Of a stretch of DNA of 13,683 bases, positions 1 to 6,490 are shown piece by piece. Within the stretch, counting starts at the first letter, position 1. Each line of letters opens with the position of its first letter. Under the pieces are notes generated by a model. That model saw nothing but the letters and a program-made list of their open reading frames with translations, was not told where the DNA came from and made no database searches. The DNA lies in assembly GCA_002364245.1 (NCBI GenBank), contig DEXR01000003.1, positions 1-13,683 of the forward strand, given 5' to 3'. The position numbers were made by a program, and so were the translations under genes. Source of the stretch: Flavobacteriaceae bacterium UBA3179. GTDB lineage: Bacteria > Bacteroidota > Bacteroidia > Flavobacteriales > Flavobacteriaceae.

Positions 1-1
1 C

Positions 2-259
2 AAAAACAAGTGGGTACTTAAAGATTATATTACTGAATATGACGGCCAAATAATAGATGGTATTAAAGTAACCGAGTCTGGCTTAGTAGCAGCAGCCCAT
101 TTGGGAGGAGCAGGAAATGTAATGAAGTTTCTCGATACCGATGGGGAAGTGGTTTTTAAAGATGCCAACAACGTCCCTATCACAAAATACATGCAAACAT
201 TTGCAGCGTATGATGTATCATCAATCCTTCCGGATAACAATGCCACGGCGACATTATAA
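2..259 (+). CDS. Lysozyme-like secreted protein, C-terminal part only (5' end outside window)
   Basis: The frame is open from the first complete codon at position 2 to a TAA at 257-259, giving the last 85 residues of a protein whose start lies outside the window. It aligns without gaps, at roughly half identity, with the C-terminus of the complete gene at 400-1050. Shared blocks are NKW at the beginning, the run KVTESG, then AAAHL followed by GAGNV, and ILP near the end. The AAAHLGGAGNV block resembles the helix following the active site in soluble lytic transglycosylases (the 'AYNAGPGNV' region), so I infer a lysozyme-like fold. The catalytic part is not in the window and activity cannot be judged. 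A strong hairpin terminator follows the stop codon, so this copy ends its own transcript and is not co-transcribed with the next one by default. Confidence 0.85.
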   Translation, partial: KNKWVLKDYITEYDGQIIDGIKVTESGLVAAAHLGGAGNVMKFLDTDGEVVFKDANNVPITKYMQTFAAYDVSSILPDNNATATL

Positions 260-263
260 TTAT

Positions 264-297
264 TGAAAAAACCAGGTAGACAAGCCTGGTTTTTTCA
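264..297 (+). terminator. Rho-independent terminator after the partial lysozyme-like gene
   Basis: A perfect 13-bp inverted repeat (264-276 with 285-297) encloses an 8-nt loop. The core is CCAGG/CCTGG flanked by six A before and six T after, giving a U-tract on the transcript. It starts 5 nt after the stop codon at 259. The A-tract on the other arm would allow it to work in both directions, though no leftward gene ends here. Confidence 0.88.
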
Positions 298-344
298 TAT
301 TAACAAACTTTAACAGTTTAATTATCAGATTAATAAAAAAGGTG

Positions 345-352
345 TATATTTG
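345..352 (+). promoter_or_regulatory. Bacteroidota-type -7 promoter box and leader of the lysozyme-like gene
   Basis: TATATTTG at 345-352 matches the Bacteroidota -7 consensus TAnnTTTG exactly. A TTA at 322-324, spaced 20 nt upstream, is one base off the -33 TTG element. Transcription would start near 357-359, giving a leader of about 40 nt. Inside that leader 367-374 and 379-386 can form a 7-bp hairpin with one T-T mismatch and a 4-nt loop, ending 13 nt before the ATG. It could stabilise the 5' end of the mRNA, which is inference. Confidence 0.6.
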
Positions 353-399
353 CGCGCTGAAAACAAGAGTGTGAATTTTCTCACTCGAACTTTTAAATA

Positions 400-1050
400 A
401 TGAAAAAAAATATAGCAGGATTATTAACCGTACTTATTGTAACAGCATTATTTTTTAGTGGATTTACTACAAAAAATAATGTAGATCTTTCTCACTACAT
501 TTTAGATGATGAGGTGATGGATTACACTGTTCCCAATGAAGGGGAAATGATTACCTATACGAAACCTGTTCCAACCCTAAACTATTCTTTGTTTTTAGGG
601 AAATCATACGTAGGATTTAAAGAGGCATTAGGTTTCAAAGAATCACGTGGGGATTATACCATTATTAACCAGTTTGGTTATTTAGGTAAATACCAGTTTG
701 CTTCGGCAACTTTGCGAATGATAGGAATTTACAATCCAGATTCATTTTTAAATGACTCACGTTTACAAGAAGAAGCTTTTACAGCTTACACTGCCAGAAA
801 CAAATGGATTTTACGTAGAGACATTAAAAGGTTTAAAGGAAAATATGTTAACGGGGTAAAAGTAACGGAATCTGGTATTTTAGCAGCTGCACACTTAGCT
901 GGTGCCGGAAACGTAAAAAAATATCTACGAAGTGGTGGAACAATAGGTTTTAACGATGCCTTTGGAACTTCAATAGGCTATTACCTAAAAAAGTTTAGTG
1001 GGTATGATACCTCTTTTATACTTCCCAATAGAAAAGCTAAAGTACTTTAA
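400..1050 (+). CDS. Secreted lysozyme-like / lytic-transglycosylase-like protein
   Basis: This is a 216-residue protein. An N-terminal hydrophobic segment (about residues 5-22, after MKKN) looks like a signal peptide or membrane anchor, placing the protein in the periplasm or envelope. Residues 60-110 read like the active-site part of a lysozyme-fold domain: FKES (Glu81 the candidate catalytic acid), RGDY, then GKYQF at 96-100 and a helix with ASATL, the layout seen around ESxxN...GLMQF in soluble lytic transglycosylases. A second matching block lies at 162-180 (AAAHL, GAGNV, KKYL). I infer peptidoglycan cleavage or binding. Similar flavobacterial proteins are, as I recall, often annotated as peptidoglycan-binding. 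The gene has its own promoter-like box upstream and a terminator downstream, so it is probably monocistronic. It is a tandem paralogue of the partial gene ending at 259. The fold assignment rests on motif resemblance only. Confidence 0.8.
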   Translation: MKKNIAGLLTVLIVTALFFSGFTTKNNVDLSHYILDDEVMDYTVPNEGEMITYTKPVPTLNYSLFLGKSYVGFKEALGFKESRGDYTIINQFGYLGKYQFASATLRMIGIYNPDSFLNDSRLQEEAFTAYTARNKWILRRDIKRFKGKYVNGVKVTESGILAAAHLAGAGNVKKYLRSGGTIGFNDAFGTSIGYYLKKFSGYDTSFILPNRKAKVL

Positions 1051-1059
1051 GCATACTTT

Positions 1060-1773
1060 TTACTTTTGAATAATAAACAAAGTGGGCCTTTTATTAAGGT
1101 CCACTTTTTTGTTTTTCCAATTCTCTGCGGTGTCTGTTTTTATAAATTCAGTTGGAAGTGTAATGTCACAAGCCACACATATTTTGGTTTGTGGATGCAA
1201 TGCTATTGTTAAACTTTCTAGCATTTGGTTGTTTCGGTATGGCGTTTCAATAAACAGTTGAGACTGTTCGTATTCCAAAGAAAGCTTTTCCAAACGCTTT
1301 ATTGTAGTTTTCCGTTCTTTTTTGTCAATGGGAAGGTAGCCATTAAAAGCAAAATTCTGTCCATTAAAACCACTAGCCATCATAGCCATTAAGATAGAAG
1401 AGGGACCTACTAAAGGCACCACTTTTATACCTTGTAAATGCGCTTGTTCTACAACACCAGCACCAGGGTCTGCAATTCCCGGACAGCCAGCATCACTAAT
1501 AACCCCTACATCAAGACCTTCTAAACAAGGGGACAGCATTTGAGGTATTTCACTCTCATCGGTGAATTTGTTGATAAGTTGAAATTGTAAGTCTGGTTGT
1601 GATTTACGCGGAACGATACTTTTAATAAACCGACGAGCTGTTTTTTCATGCTCTACAATATAATGATCAATATGTTCAACTGCTTTCTTTACCAGTAATG
1701 GCAATACCTCTAAAGGCGGTGTGTCGCCAAGGGTGCAGGGTATTAAGTATAGGTTTCCTTTTTGGGGTTGCAT
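1060..1773 (-). CDS. RsmI-like SAM-dependent methyltransferase (tetrapyrrole methylase fold)
   Basis: This 237-residue protein matches the tetrapyrrole-methylase/RsmI superfamily. The N-terminal strand is GNLYLIPCTLGD; VISDAGCPGIADPG at 91-104 is the SAM-site signature, followed by PLVGPSS at 120-126 and FNGYLP at 143-148. Canonical RsmI makes 2'-O-methyl C1402 in 16S rRNA. Here the expected TPIGNL and EDTR motifs are replaced by PCTLGD (12-17) and EHEKTARRF (41-49), so this is probably the shorter second RsmI-like branch found in Bacteroidota, whose substrate I cannot name. It starts with ATG 8 nt after the stop of the dehydrogenase gene and is the last gene of a leftward unit. Its 3' end carries the terminator of the convergent gene, with only 9 bp between the two stop codons. 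A methylase role is fairly sure; rRNA as the target is inference. Confidence 0.85.
   Translation of the reverse strand: MQPQKGNLYLIPCTLGDTPPLEVLPLLVKKAVEHIDHYIVEHEKTARRFIKSIVPRKSQPDLQFQLINKFTDESEIPQMLSPCLEGLDVGVISDAGCPGIADPGAGVVEQAHLQGIKVVPLVGPSSILMAMMASGFNGQNFAFNGYLPIDKKERKTTIKRLEKLSLEYEQSQLFIETPYRNNQMLESLTIALHPQTKICVACDITLPTEFIKTDTAENWKNKKVDLNKRPTLFIIQK
1079..1110 (+). terminator. Terminator hairpin of the lysozyme-like gene, inside the 3' end of the convergent methylase gene
   Basis: A 12-bp stem (1079-1090 with 1096-1107, one G-U pair) with a 5-nt loop is followed on the + strand by a T-run to 1110 and a further T-rich stretch. It begins 29 nt after the + strand stop at 1050. The whole element lies within the last codons of the leftward gene ending at 1060, so it must also encode part of that protein's C-terminus. 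Confidence 0.65.
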
Positions 1774-1781
1774 ATGTTTTA

Positions 1782-3176
1782 TTATTGTATCACTAATTTT
1801 TTTATAATCTCATTTCCGTTTTCTGAAACAGCTTTTGCAAAATACATTCCGTTACTAAAATTAGAGACGGAAATCGTTTTGGTTTCGGTAGGTTTATTTG
1901 TTTCAGAATAAATAATGCTTCCTTTTATATCGGTAATGGTTATTTCAGTAATTAGAGTATTACTTGCTTGCAGTGTTACTATATTCGATGCCGGATTGGG
2001 CAGTAAGGAAATATCTGAAACTGAGTCTATATTGGAATTTGAAAGAATTTCTCCGCCTTCAATTTTGTAGATATCACCTGCTAAAGCAACAGCGTAAAGT
2101 TCACCGTTTACACCTTCCCCAAACGAAACCCAATTATCTGACACATCTAATTGCTCTACAATAGTTCCAGATTGGTCAAGTGTGCTAATGGTTCCGTTGC
2201 AGTAATCTGCAAAAATATAAACCCCTTGAATATCGGCGTACACACTTCCTCTATAAACGTAGCCTCCTGTTATAGAACAGTTTCCACTGCCTGTAGCCGA
2301 TGAATATTCAGCTATTGGGAAGGTGAGCTCACTTTGTGGTGGGCAATTATTAGTGTTAAAAGGTTCTGAGCCTTCATAACAACGCCAACCGTAATTTAAA
2401 CCAGCATCTGTAGCAGAAGCTCTGTCAATCTCTTCCACTTCATTTTGACCTACATCACCAATCCAAATATCACCATTTAGAGAGTCAAACGAAAACTTCC
2501 AAGGATTTCTAAGTCCATAAGCCCATATTTCATCTCTAGCATCAGGGTTTCCGAGAAAAGGATTGTCGGCAGGGATTGCATAATTGGCAGTTCCATCTGT
2601 ATTATCTATATCAATGCGAAGCATTTTACCGAGTAACAAGTTAAGGTTTTGGGCATTGTTACTGGTATCGCCACTACCACCACCATCACCAGAAGAAATA
2701 TATAAATATCCATCGGGCCCGAACGCTAAACAGCCGCCGTTATGGTTGCCATTGGGTTGATTGTAATCTATAATGGGTAACTCTGAATTTTCATCTGCAA
2801 CATCAGCATTTGAGGTGCTAACTGTAAACCTAGAAACTTGAGTATTTCCATTGGTATCAGTATAATTCACGAAAAAATAACCATTATTTTGATAATTTGG
2901 ATGAAAAGCAAGGCCTAAAAGCCCACGTTCACCACAACATGATACTTGGGATGAAATATCTAGGAAAGGTGTAGTGTTTACTGTTCCATCAGGATTTAAA
3001 ATTTTAATAATTCCATTTTGTTCGACGACAAATAAACGATCATCGCCAGCGTGTTGTATATTTACTGGACTATTGAATTCATCTTTAAACAGTTCAATAG
3101 TAACTTCTTGAGCATTAATTTGTGCAATAAAAAGAAATAGGAGGAGATAAGGGATACATTTTTTCATGGCTTTCAT
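1782..3176 (-). CDS. Secreted glucose/sorbosone dehydrogenase-like beta-propeller protein with T9SS sorting domain
   Basis: This 464-residue exported protein has a signal peptide at residues 1-22 (basic MKAMKK, then a leucine/phenylalanine core, likely cleavage after INA). Residues 25-375 match the soluble PQQ glucose dehydrogenase/sorbosone dehydrogenase (GSDH) six-bladed propeller family: RLFVVEQNG at 47-55, GERGLLGLAFHP at 82-93, HNGG at 145-148 (position of the family's catalytic histidine), GDGGGSGD at 163-170, GLRNPW at 221-226 and DVGQNEVEEI at 241-250. From about 385 to 464 a type IX secretion C-terminal domain is visible: LLPNPAS at 391-397, NGMYFAK at 442-448 and a closing KKLVIQ. 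It should cross the outer membrane by T9SS and be released or held at the cell surface. The family oxidises sugars with PQQ, but substrate and cofactor use are untested here. Met4 is an alternative start. It lies 38 nt after the phosphatase gene and 8 nt before the methylase gene. Confidence 0.9.
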   Translation of the reverse strand: MKAMKKCIPYLLLFLFIAQINAQEVTIELFKDEFNSPVNIQHAGDDRLFVVEQNGIIKILNPDGTVNTTPFLDISSQVSCCGERGLLGLAFHPNYQNNGYFFVNYTDTNGNTQVSRFTVSTSNADVADENSELPIIDYNQPNGNHNGGCLAFGPDGYLYISSGDGGGSGDTSNNAQNLNLLLGKMLRIDIDNTDGTANYAIPADNPFLGNPDARDEIWAYGLRNPWKFSFDSLNGDIWIGDVGQNEVEEIDRASATDAGLNYGWRCYEGSEPFNTNNCPPQSELTFPIAEYSSATGSGNCSITGGYVYRGSVYADIQGVYIFADYCNGTISTLDQSGTIVEQLDVSDNWVSFGEGVNGELYAVALAGDIYKIEGGEILSNSNIDSVSDISLLPNPASNIVTLQASNTLITEITITDIKGSIIYSETNKPTETKTISVSNFSNGMYFAKAVSENGNEIIKKLVIQ

Positions 3177-3214
3177 TTTTCACTAAAATAACGAAAACCA
3201 TTTAATTTATCGTG

Positions 3215-3667
3215 TTAAATACGGTTTGCTATTTTTTCACAGGCTTCATTTAGCATATCATACACATTGTCAAAACCACTATCACCGCCGTAATACGGGT
3301 CTGGGACATCTACATTTTCACCTGGAAAAATTTCATCTAGTATTAATTGTACTTTTGCTTTATCTTTTTCTGTTTTGGCAAGTTTCAGGACATTTTCTTT
3401 GTTGGAATTGTCCATCACAAAAATATAATCAAACTCATTAAAATCTTCAGCTTTAAACTGTCTTCCTCTTTGATCGGTTATATTTAAGCCATTTTTCTTT
3501 GCAACAGCAATACTTCTGGGATCGGGTTGATCGCCTACGTGCCAATGGCCGGTTCCAGCAGAGGTTACATAAATGTTAGATGTGTCTACTTTAGATTTTA
3601 AAAGGCCTTCGGCTAAAGGGGATCGGCAAATATTACCTAAGCAGACCATTAATACTTTTGTTTTCAT
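3215..3667 (-). CDS. Low-molecular-weight protein tyrosine phosphatase
   Basis: This 150-residue cytoplasmic phosphatase of the LMW-PTP family has the expected size. The P-loop CX5R is at residues 9-15 (C-LGNIC-R) followed by SP, with Cys9 the nucleophile and Arg15 the phosphate binder. The general-acid loop DPYYGG is at 123-128, with Asp123 the proton donor. Family members dephosphorylate tyrosine residues, often on envelope polysaccharide kinases, or may act on small phospho-compounds; the substrate here is unknown. It lies 111 bp downstream of dnaA, beyond a terminator, so it probably has its own promoter. A one-mismatch -7 box (TTCGTTTG) lies at 3700-3707 on the minus strand. It may be co-transcribed with the dehydrogenase gene 38 nt further on. 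The dnaA-phosphatase neighbourhood is, from memory, common in Flavobacteriaceae. Confidence 0.93.
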   Translation of the reverse strand: MKTKVLMVCLGNICRSPLAEGLLKSKVDTSNIYVTSAGTGHWHVGDQPDPRSIAVAKKNGLNITDQRGRQFKAEDFNEFDYIFVMDNSNKENVLKLAKTEKDKAKVQLILDEIFPGENVDVPDPYYGGDSGFDNVYDMLNEACEKIANRI

Positions 3668-3747
3668 TATTTCTGAAAATTTAATCAGTTTATTAACTAC
3701 AAACGAAAATAAATGATTCGAATTTGAAAGTGAGTTAGGATGATGTT

Positions 3748-3772
3748 AAAAATCCAGCTGTTGAGCTGGATT
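3748..3772 (-). terminator. Rho-independent terminator of dnaA
   Basis: A 9-bp perfect inverted repeat (3751-3759 with 3764-3772, core CCAGCT/AGCTGG) has a 4-nt loop. On the minus strand it is followed by a run of five T. It starts 7 nt after the dnaA stop and separates dnaA from the downstream phosphatase gene. Confidence 0.78.
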
Positions 3773-3778
3773 GAAATA

Positions 3779-5206
3779 TTATAGGGTTAGTTTTTTGTTG
3801 AGGTCTTCAACATACTTCCTGAATTGTTTATCGGTACTAGATAAATTATCAACCGTTTTACAAGCGTGTAAAACAGTAGCATGATCACGTTGCCCAATTT
3901 GTGAACCTATAGAAGCTAGAGAAGCCTTAGTTAATTTTTTAGCAAAAAACATCGCTAATTGACGGGCTTGTACAATATGACGCTTTCGGGTTTTTGACTG
4001 AAGTGTATCTACATCCATTTGGAAATATTCACTCACAATTTTCTGAATGTAATCAATCGAAACTTCTCGCTTGGTATGTTTTACGTAGTTGTCAACAATC
4101 TTTTTAGCAAGATCGATTGTGATATCCTTTTTGTTGAAAGAAGAATGGGCAATCAATGAGATGATAGCACCTTCTAGTTCACGAATATTAGTTTTGATGT
4201 TGTTTGCCAAAAACTCAATAATATCTTCTGGCATTTCTACACCATCACGGTATAATTTATTTTTAATAATCGCAACGCGAGTATCGTAGTCTGGGTGATT
4301 TAACTCTGCCGACAATCCCCACTTAAAACGAGAGAGTAAACGCTGTTCAATATCCATCATATCAACCGGTGCTTTGTCGCTGGTTAAAATAACCTGCTTT
4401 CCATTTTGATGCAAATGGTTGAAAATATGAAAGAACACATCCTGAGTTCCAGCTTTACCAGATAATAATTGAATATCATCCACAATCAAGACATCAATTA
4501 TTTGATAGAAATGTATAAAATCGTTTCGGTTGTTCTTTTTTACAGACTCTATATATTGTTGCGTAAATTTTTCCGCTGAAATATAAAGCACTGTTTTTTC
4601 TGGATACTTATCTTTAATTTCAACTCCAATGGCGTGAGCAAGGTGTGTTTTCCCTAAACCAACACCTCCAAAAATCAATAATGGGTTAAACGAAGTTCCG
4701 CCGGGTTTGTTTGCCACAGCCATTCCTGCCGAACGTGCCAAACGGTTGCTTTCACCTTCTAAAAAGTTATCAAAATTGTAAGAAGGATTTAATTGCGACT
4801 CAATCTTTACATTTCGAATCCCAGGAATGATAAATGGATTTTTCAACTCGGGACTTTTATTCTTTACCGGTACATCAATCTCTTGCGATTGCATGTGGCT
4901 TCGGTTAGAACTAGGAATTTTTTCGGTAAACGGTTGTTTGTTTCCGTAGGTGTTTTCCATTTTAATAACGTACACCAGTTTGGCATCTTTACCCAATTCT
5001 TTAGTAAGGGCAACTTTCAACAACTTTACGTAATGTTCTTCCAGCCATTCGTAAAAAAACTTGCTGGGTACTTGTATGCTCAACGAATTGTCTGTGAGCT
5101 TTACCGCGTTAATAGGTTCGAACCATGTTTTATATGCCTGCGAAGTAATGTTATCTTCAATAAAGGACAAACAATTGTTCCAAACCGATTTTGCAGTTTT
5201 GCTCAT
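3779..5206 (-). CDS. dnaA: Chromosomal replication initiator protein DnaA
   Basis: This full-length DnaA has 475 residues and the usual four domains. Domain I (about 1-80) begins with VWNNCLSFIEDNI and has the helicase-loader/self-interaction fold. Domain II (about 85-140) is a short polar linker. Domain III is the AAA+ ATPase, with Walker A GGVGLGKTH at 180-188, Walker B VLIVDDIQ at 239-246, the arginine finger in LLSRF (Arg293) and sensor II NIRELEGA at 340-347. Domain IV (about 380-475) contains the DNA-binding signature IGQRDHATVLHACKTV at 437-452. ATP-bound DnaA binds 9-mer boxes at oriC, melts the origin and loads the helicase; it also acts as a transcription factor and usually represses its own gene. 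The gene is not next to dnaN or recF. The 217-bp upstream region has candidate DnaA-box-like sites, and a terminator follows the stop. Confidence 0.98.
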   Translation of the reverse strand: MSKTAKSVWNNCLSFIEDNITSQAYKTWFEPINAVKLTDNSLSIQVPSKFFYEWLEEHYVKLLKVALTKELGKDAKLVYVIKMENTYGNKQPFTEKIPSSNRSHMQSQEIDVPVKNKSPELKNPFIIPGIRNVKIESQLNPSYNFDNFLEGESNRLARSAGMAVANKPGGTSFNPLLIFGGVGLGKTHLAHAIGVEIKDKYPEKTVLYISAEKFTQQYIESVKKNNRNDFIHFYQIIDVLIVDDIQLLSGKAGTQDVFFHIFNHLHQNGKQVILTSDKAPVDMMDIEQRLLSRFKWGLSAELNHPDYDTRVAIIKNKLYRDGVEMPEDIIEFLANNIKTNIRELEGAIISLIAHSSFNKKDITIDLAKKIVDNYVKHTKREVSIDYIQKIVSEYFQMDVDTLQSKTRKRHIVQARQLAMFFAKKLTKASLASIGSQIGQRDHATVLHACKTVDNLSSTDKQFRKYVEDLNKKLTL

Positions 5207-5423
5207 AGTTACTGTTGAAGTAATTAATTAGTTTATTTAATTCTAGGTTGTGGTTAAGAAGCATAAAACAAGAGTTTGTTTTTTTCAGTATCTTAACGGT
5301 ACAAATATGTGAACAAAAAAATGAATAAAAAAATAGAAAAGCTATTGAATTTTTAGTTTTTTTTGTGCATACTCCATTACCGATAAAACTACAAAAAAAG
5401 ATTGGCACCAAAGGCATAAAACT
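5207..5423. promoter_or_regulatory. Divergent dnaA/thioesterase intergenic region with DnaA-box-like 9-mers
   Basis: This 217-bp region lies between the divergent starts of dnaA and the thioesterase gene and contains no convincing gene. Three 9-mers in the same orientation each differ by one base from the degenerate DnaA box TGTGNAWAA: TGTGGTTAA at 5249-5257, TGTGAACAA at 5308-5316 and TGTGCATAC at 5364-5372. The stretch 5315-5365 is almost pure A/T and could unwind easily. A one-mismatch -7 box for dnaA (CATATTTG, minus strand 5302-5309) overlaps the middle 9-mer by two bases, and a one-mismatch box for the thioesterase (TAGTTTTT) lies at 5354-5361. Promoters for both genes must lie here. 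Autoregulation by DnaA, or an origin function, is possible but unproven. Confidence 0.4.
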
Positions 5424-5828
5424 ATGAAAAAATCCCTTACAAAAATACGTGTTCGTTATGGTGAAACTGACCAAATGGGCGTGGTGTATTACGGCAACTA
5501 TGCACAATACCTAGAACAAGGACGAACAGAATGGCTTCGCGAATTAGGCTTTTCATACAAATGGATGGAAGAGAACAACGTGCAGCTTCCGGTTGTTAAT
5601 TTAAATGTGGATTATAAACGTCCTGCACGATATGATGATGTATTGACCGTTACCACTACCTTAAAAAAAATGCCGACAGTTAAAATTGAGTTTCAGTATG
5701 AAATCCATAACGAAGCCAATGAGCTTTTAATTTCAGCAACGACTACTTTGGCTTTTATAGATACCAAAACAAATAAGTTAAGAAAAGCACCAGATTATTT
5801 ATTGGAAAAATTAGAAGCAGAGAGTTAA
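5424..5828 (+). CDS. YbgC/FadM-type acyl-CoA thioesterase (hot-dog fold)
   Basis: This 134-residue protein is typical of the 4-hydroxybenzoyl-CoA thioesterase/YbgC family. The active-site segment RVRYGETDQMGVVYYGNY (residues 9-26) contains Asp16, the position of the catalytic aspartate, followed by the long hot-dog helix YAQYLEQGRTEWLRELG. The later strands VDYKRPARYDDVLTV and ATTTLAFID complete the fold. Members hydrolyse acyl-CoA or acyl-ACP thioesters in the cytoplasm as small oligomers; the acyl chain used here cannot be read from sequence. The ATG start fits the family N-terminus and no better upstream start exists. There is no clear Shine-Dalgarno sequence. The gene is transcribed away from dnaA and ends on a stop codon that overlaps the stop of the convergent YigZ-family gene. 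Confidence 0.92.
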   Translation: MKKSLTKIRVRYGETDQMGVVYYGNYAQYLEQGRTEWLRELGFSYKWMEENNVQLPVVNLNVDYKRPARYDDVLTVTTTLKKMPTVKIEFQYEIHNEANELLISATTTLAFIDTKTNKLRKAPDYLLEKLEAES

Positions 5829-6442
5829 TCCTCTAATCTTTTGATGGTAATTTTATATGTGTTTTCAAATAATTCAAAAATGCGATCTGCTTCTTTTTGT
5901 CTAACGGATAGTTCTATTTCACAAGTCAATTCCATTTTTTGATTCACAATGTTTAAATCTTCATCTTTTATAATTCGCATGACGGTGTTCATTTCAGGAT
6001 ATTCAAATTGCAGTAGAAAAGCTTCGTCAATAGTTCTTTTTACAATTTTTGAATTTTCTAAGGCCATCTGCGCCCCCGTTTTATAAGCTTGAATTAAACC
6101 GCCTACGCCTAATTTGGTTCCACCGAAATAACGTACTACCACAACTAGGGTATTTGTTACATCAAAGGATTGTAATTGTCCGTAGATGGGCATTCCGGCA
6201 CTGTTTGAAGGTTCGCCATCATCGTTGGCACGGTAAGCGTCATATTCTTTGCCTAGTTGCCAAGCATAGCACCAATGCCGTGCTTTGTGATGCTTGTTTT
6301 TTAGTTCTTCTATGTGTTCTTCAATTTGCGTTTCATTTTTAACAGGAAATGCATAACCAAAAAATTTACTACCTCGGTCTTTAAATAACACTTCTTTTGA
6401 AGGTTTTGTAATGGTTTTATATGTGTCTTTTTCTGAAGAAAT
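5825..6442 (-). CDS. YigZ/IMPACT family protein (UPF0029), probable ATT start
   Basis: This is a YigZ/IMPACT-family protein. The UPF0029 signature is clear: RHWCYAW, then DDGEPSNSAGMPIYGQL, then VVVVRYFGGTKLGVGGLIQAY; the C-terminal ferredoxin-like half ends ITIKRLED. The family is linked to translation control in eukaryotes; its bacterial role is unsettled. The first conventional start codon in frame is a GTG at 6389-6391 (188 residues), but family-like N-terminal sequence continues upstream of it (DTYKTITKPSKE). No ATG, GTG, TTG or CTG occurs on this strand between that GTG and the in-frame stop at 6479-6481. The in-frame ATT at 6440-6442 gives SSEKDTYK at the N-terminus and 205 residues, near the usual family length, so I chose it. 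It lies 48 nt after the permease gene, and its TAA overlaps the thioesterase TAA. Confidence 0.85.
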   Translation of the reverse strand: MSSEKDTYKTITKPSKEVLFKDRGSKFFGYAFPVKNETQIEEHIEELKNKHHKARHWCYAWQLGKEYDAYRANDDGEPSNSAGMPIYGQLQSFDVTNTLVVVVRYFGGTKLGVGGLIQAYKTGAQMALENSKIVKRTIDEAFLLQFEYPEMNTVMRIIKDEDLNIVNQKMELTCEIELSVRQKEADRIFELFENTYKITIKRLED

Positions 6443-6490
6443 AGTCGAGTGTTTTAAATGTAAATTATAATGTGTTGATTACGGTATACT

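Noticed and set aside
260..399. Search for a small RNA or riboswitch between the two lysozyme-like genes
   Set aside because: The spacer is explained by the terminator at 264-297, a promoter box and a short leader hairpin; no conserved RNA motif was recognised.
1038..1049. 12-bp perfect palindrome TAAAGTACTTTA at the end of the lysozyme-like gene
   Set aside because: It is A/T-rich and can form only about four pairs around a GTAC loop, with no strong T-tract directly after. The hairpin at 1079-1107 is a far better terminator.
4793..5218. 141-codon open frame on the + strand opposite the 5' part of dnaA
   Set aside because: It lies wholly antisense to the conserved dnaA N-terminal and linker regions, shows no recognisable domain, and has the composition of a reverse complement of coding DNA.
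5157..5507. 116-codon open frame on the - strand across the dnaA/thioesterase intergenic region
   Set aside because: It overlaps the thioesterase on the opposite strand and dnaA in another frame, and its Phe/Cys/Ser-rich composition is what A/T-rich spacer DNA gives. No domain is visible.
6049..6342. 97-codon open frame on the + strand inside the YigZ-family gene
   Set aside because: It is antisense to the conserved UPF0029 core and has low-complexity His/Arg/Leu content without a motif.
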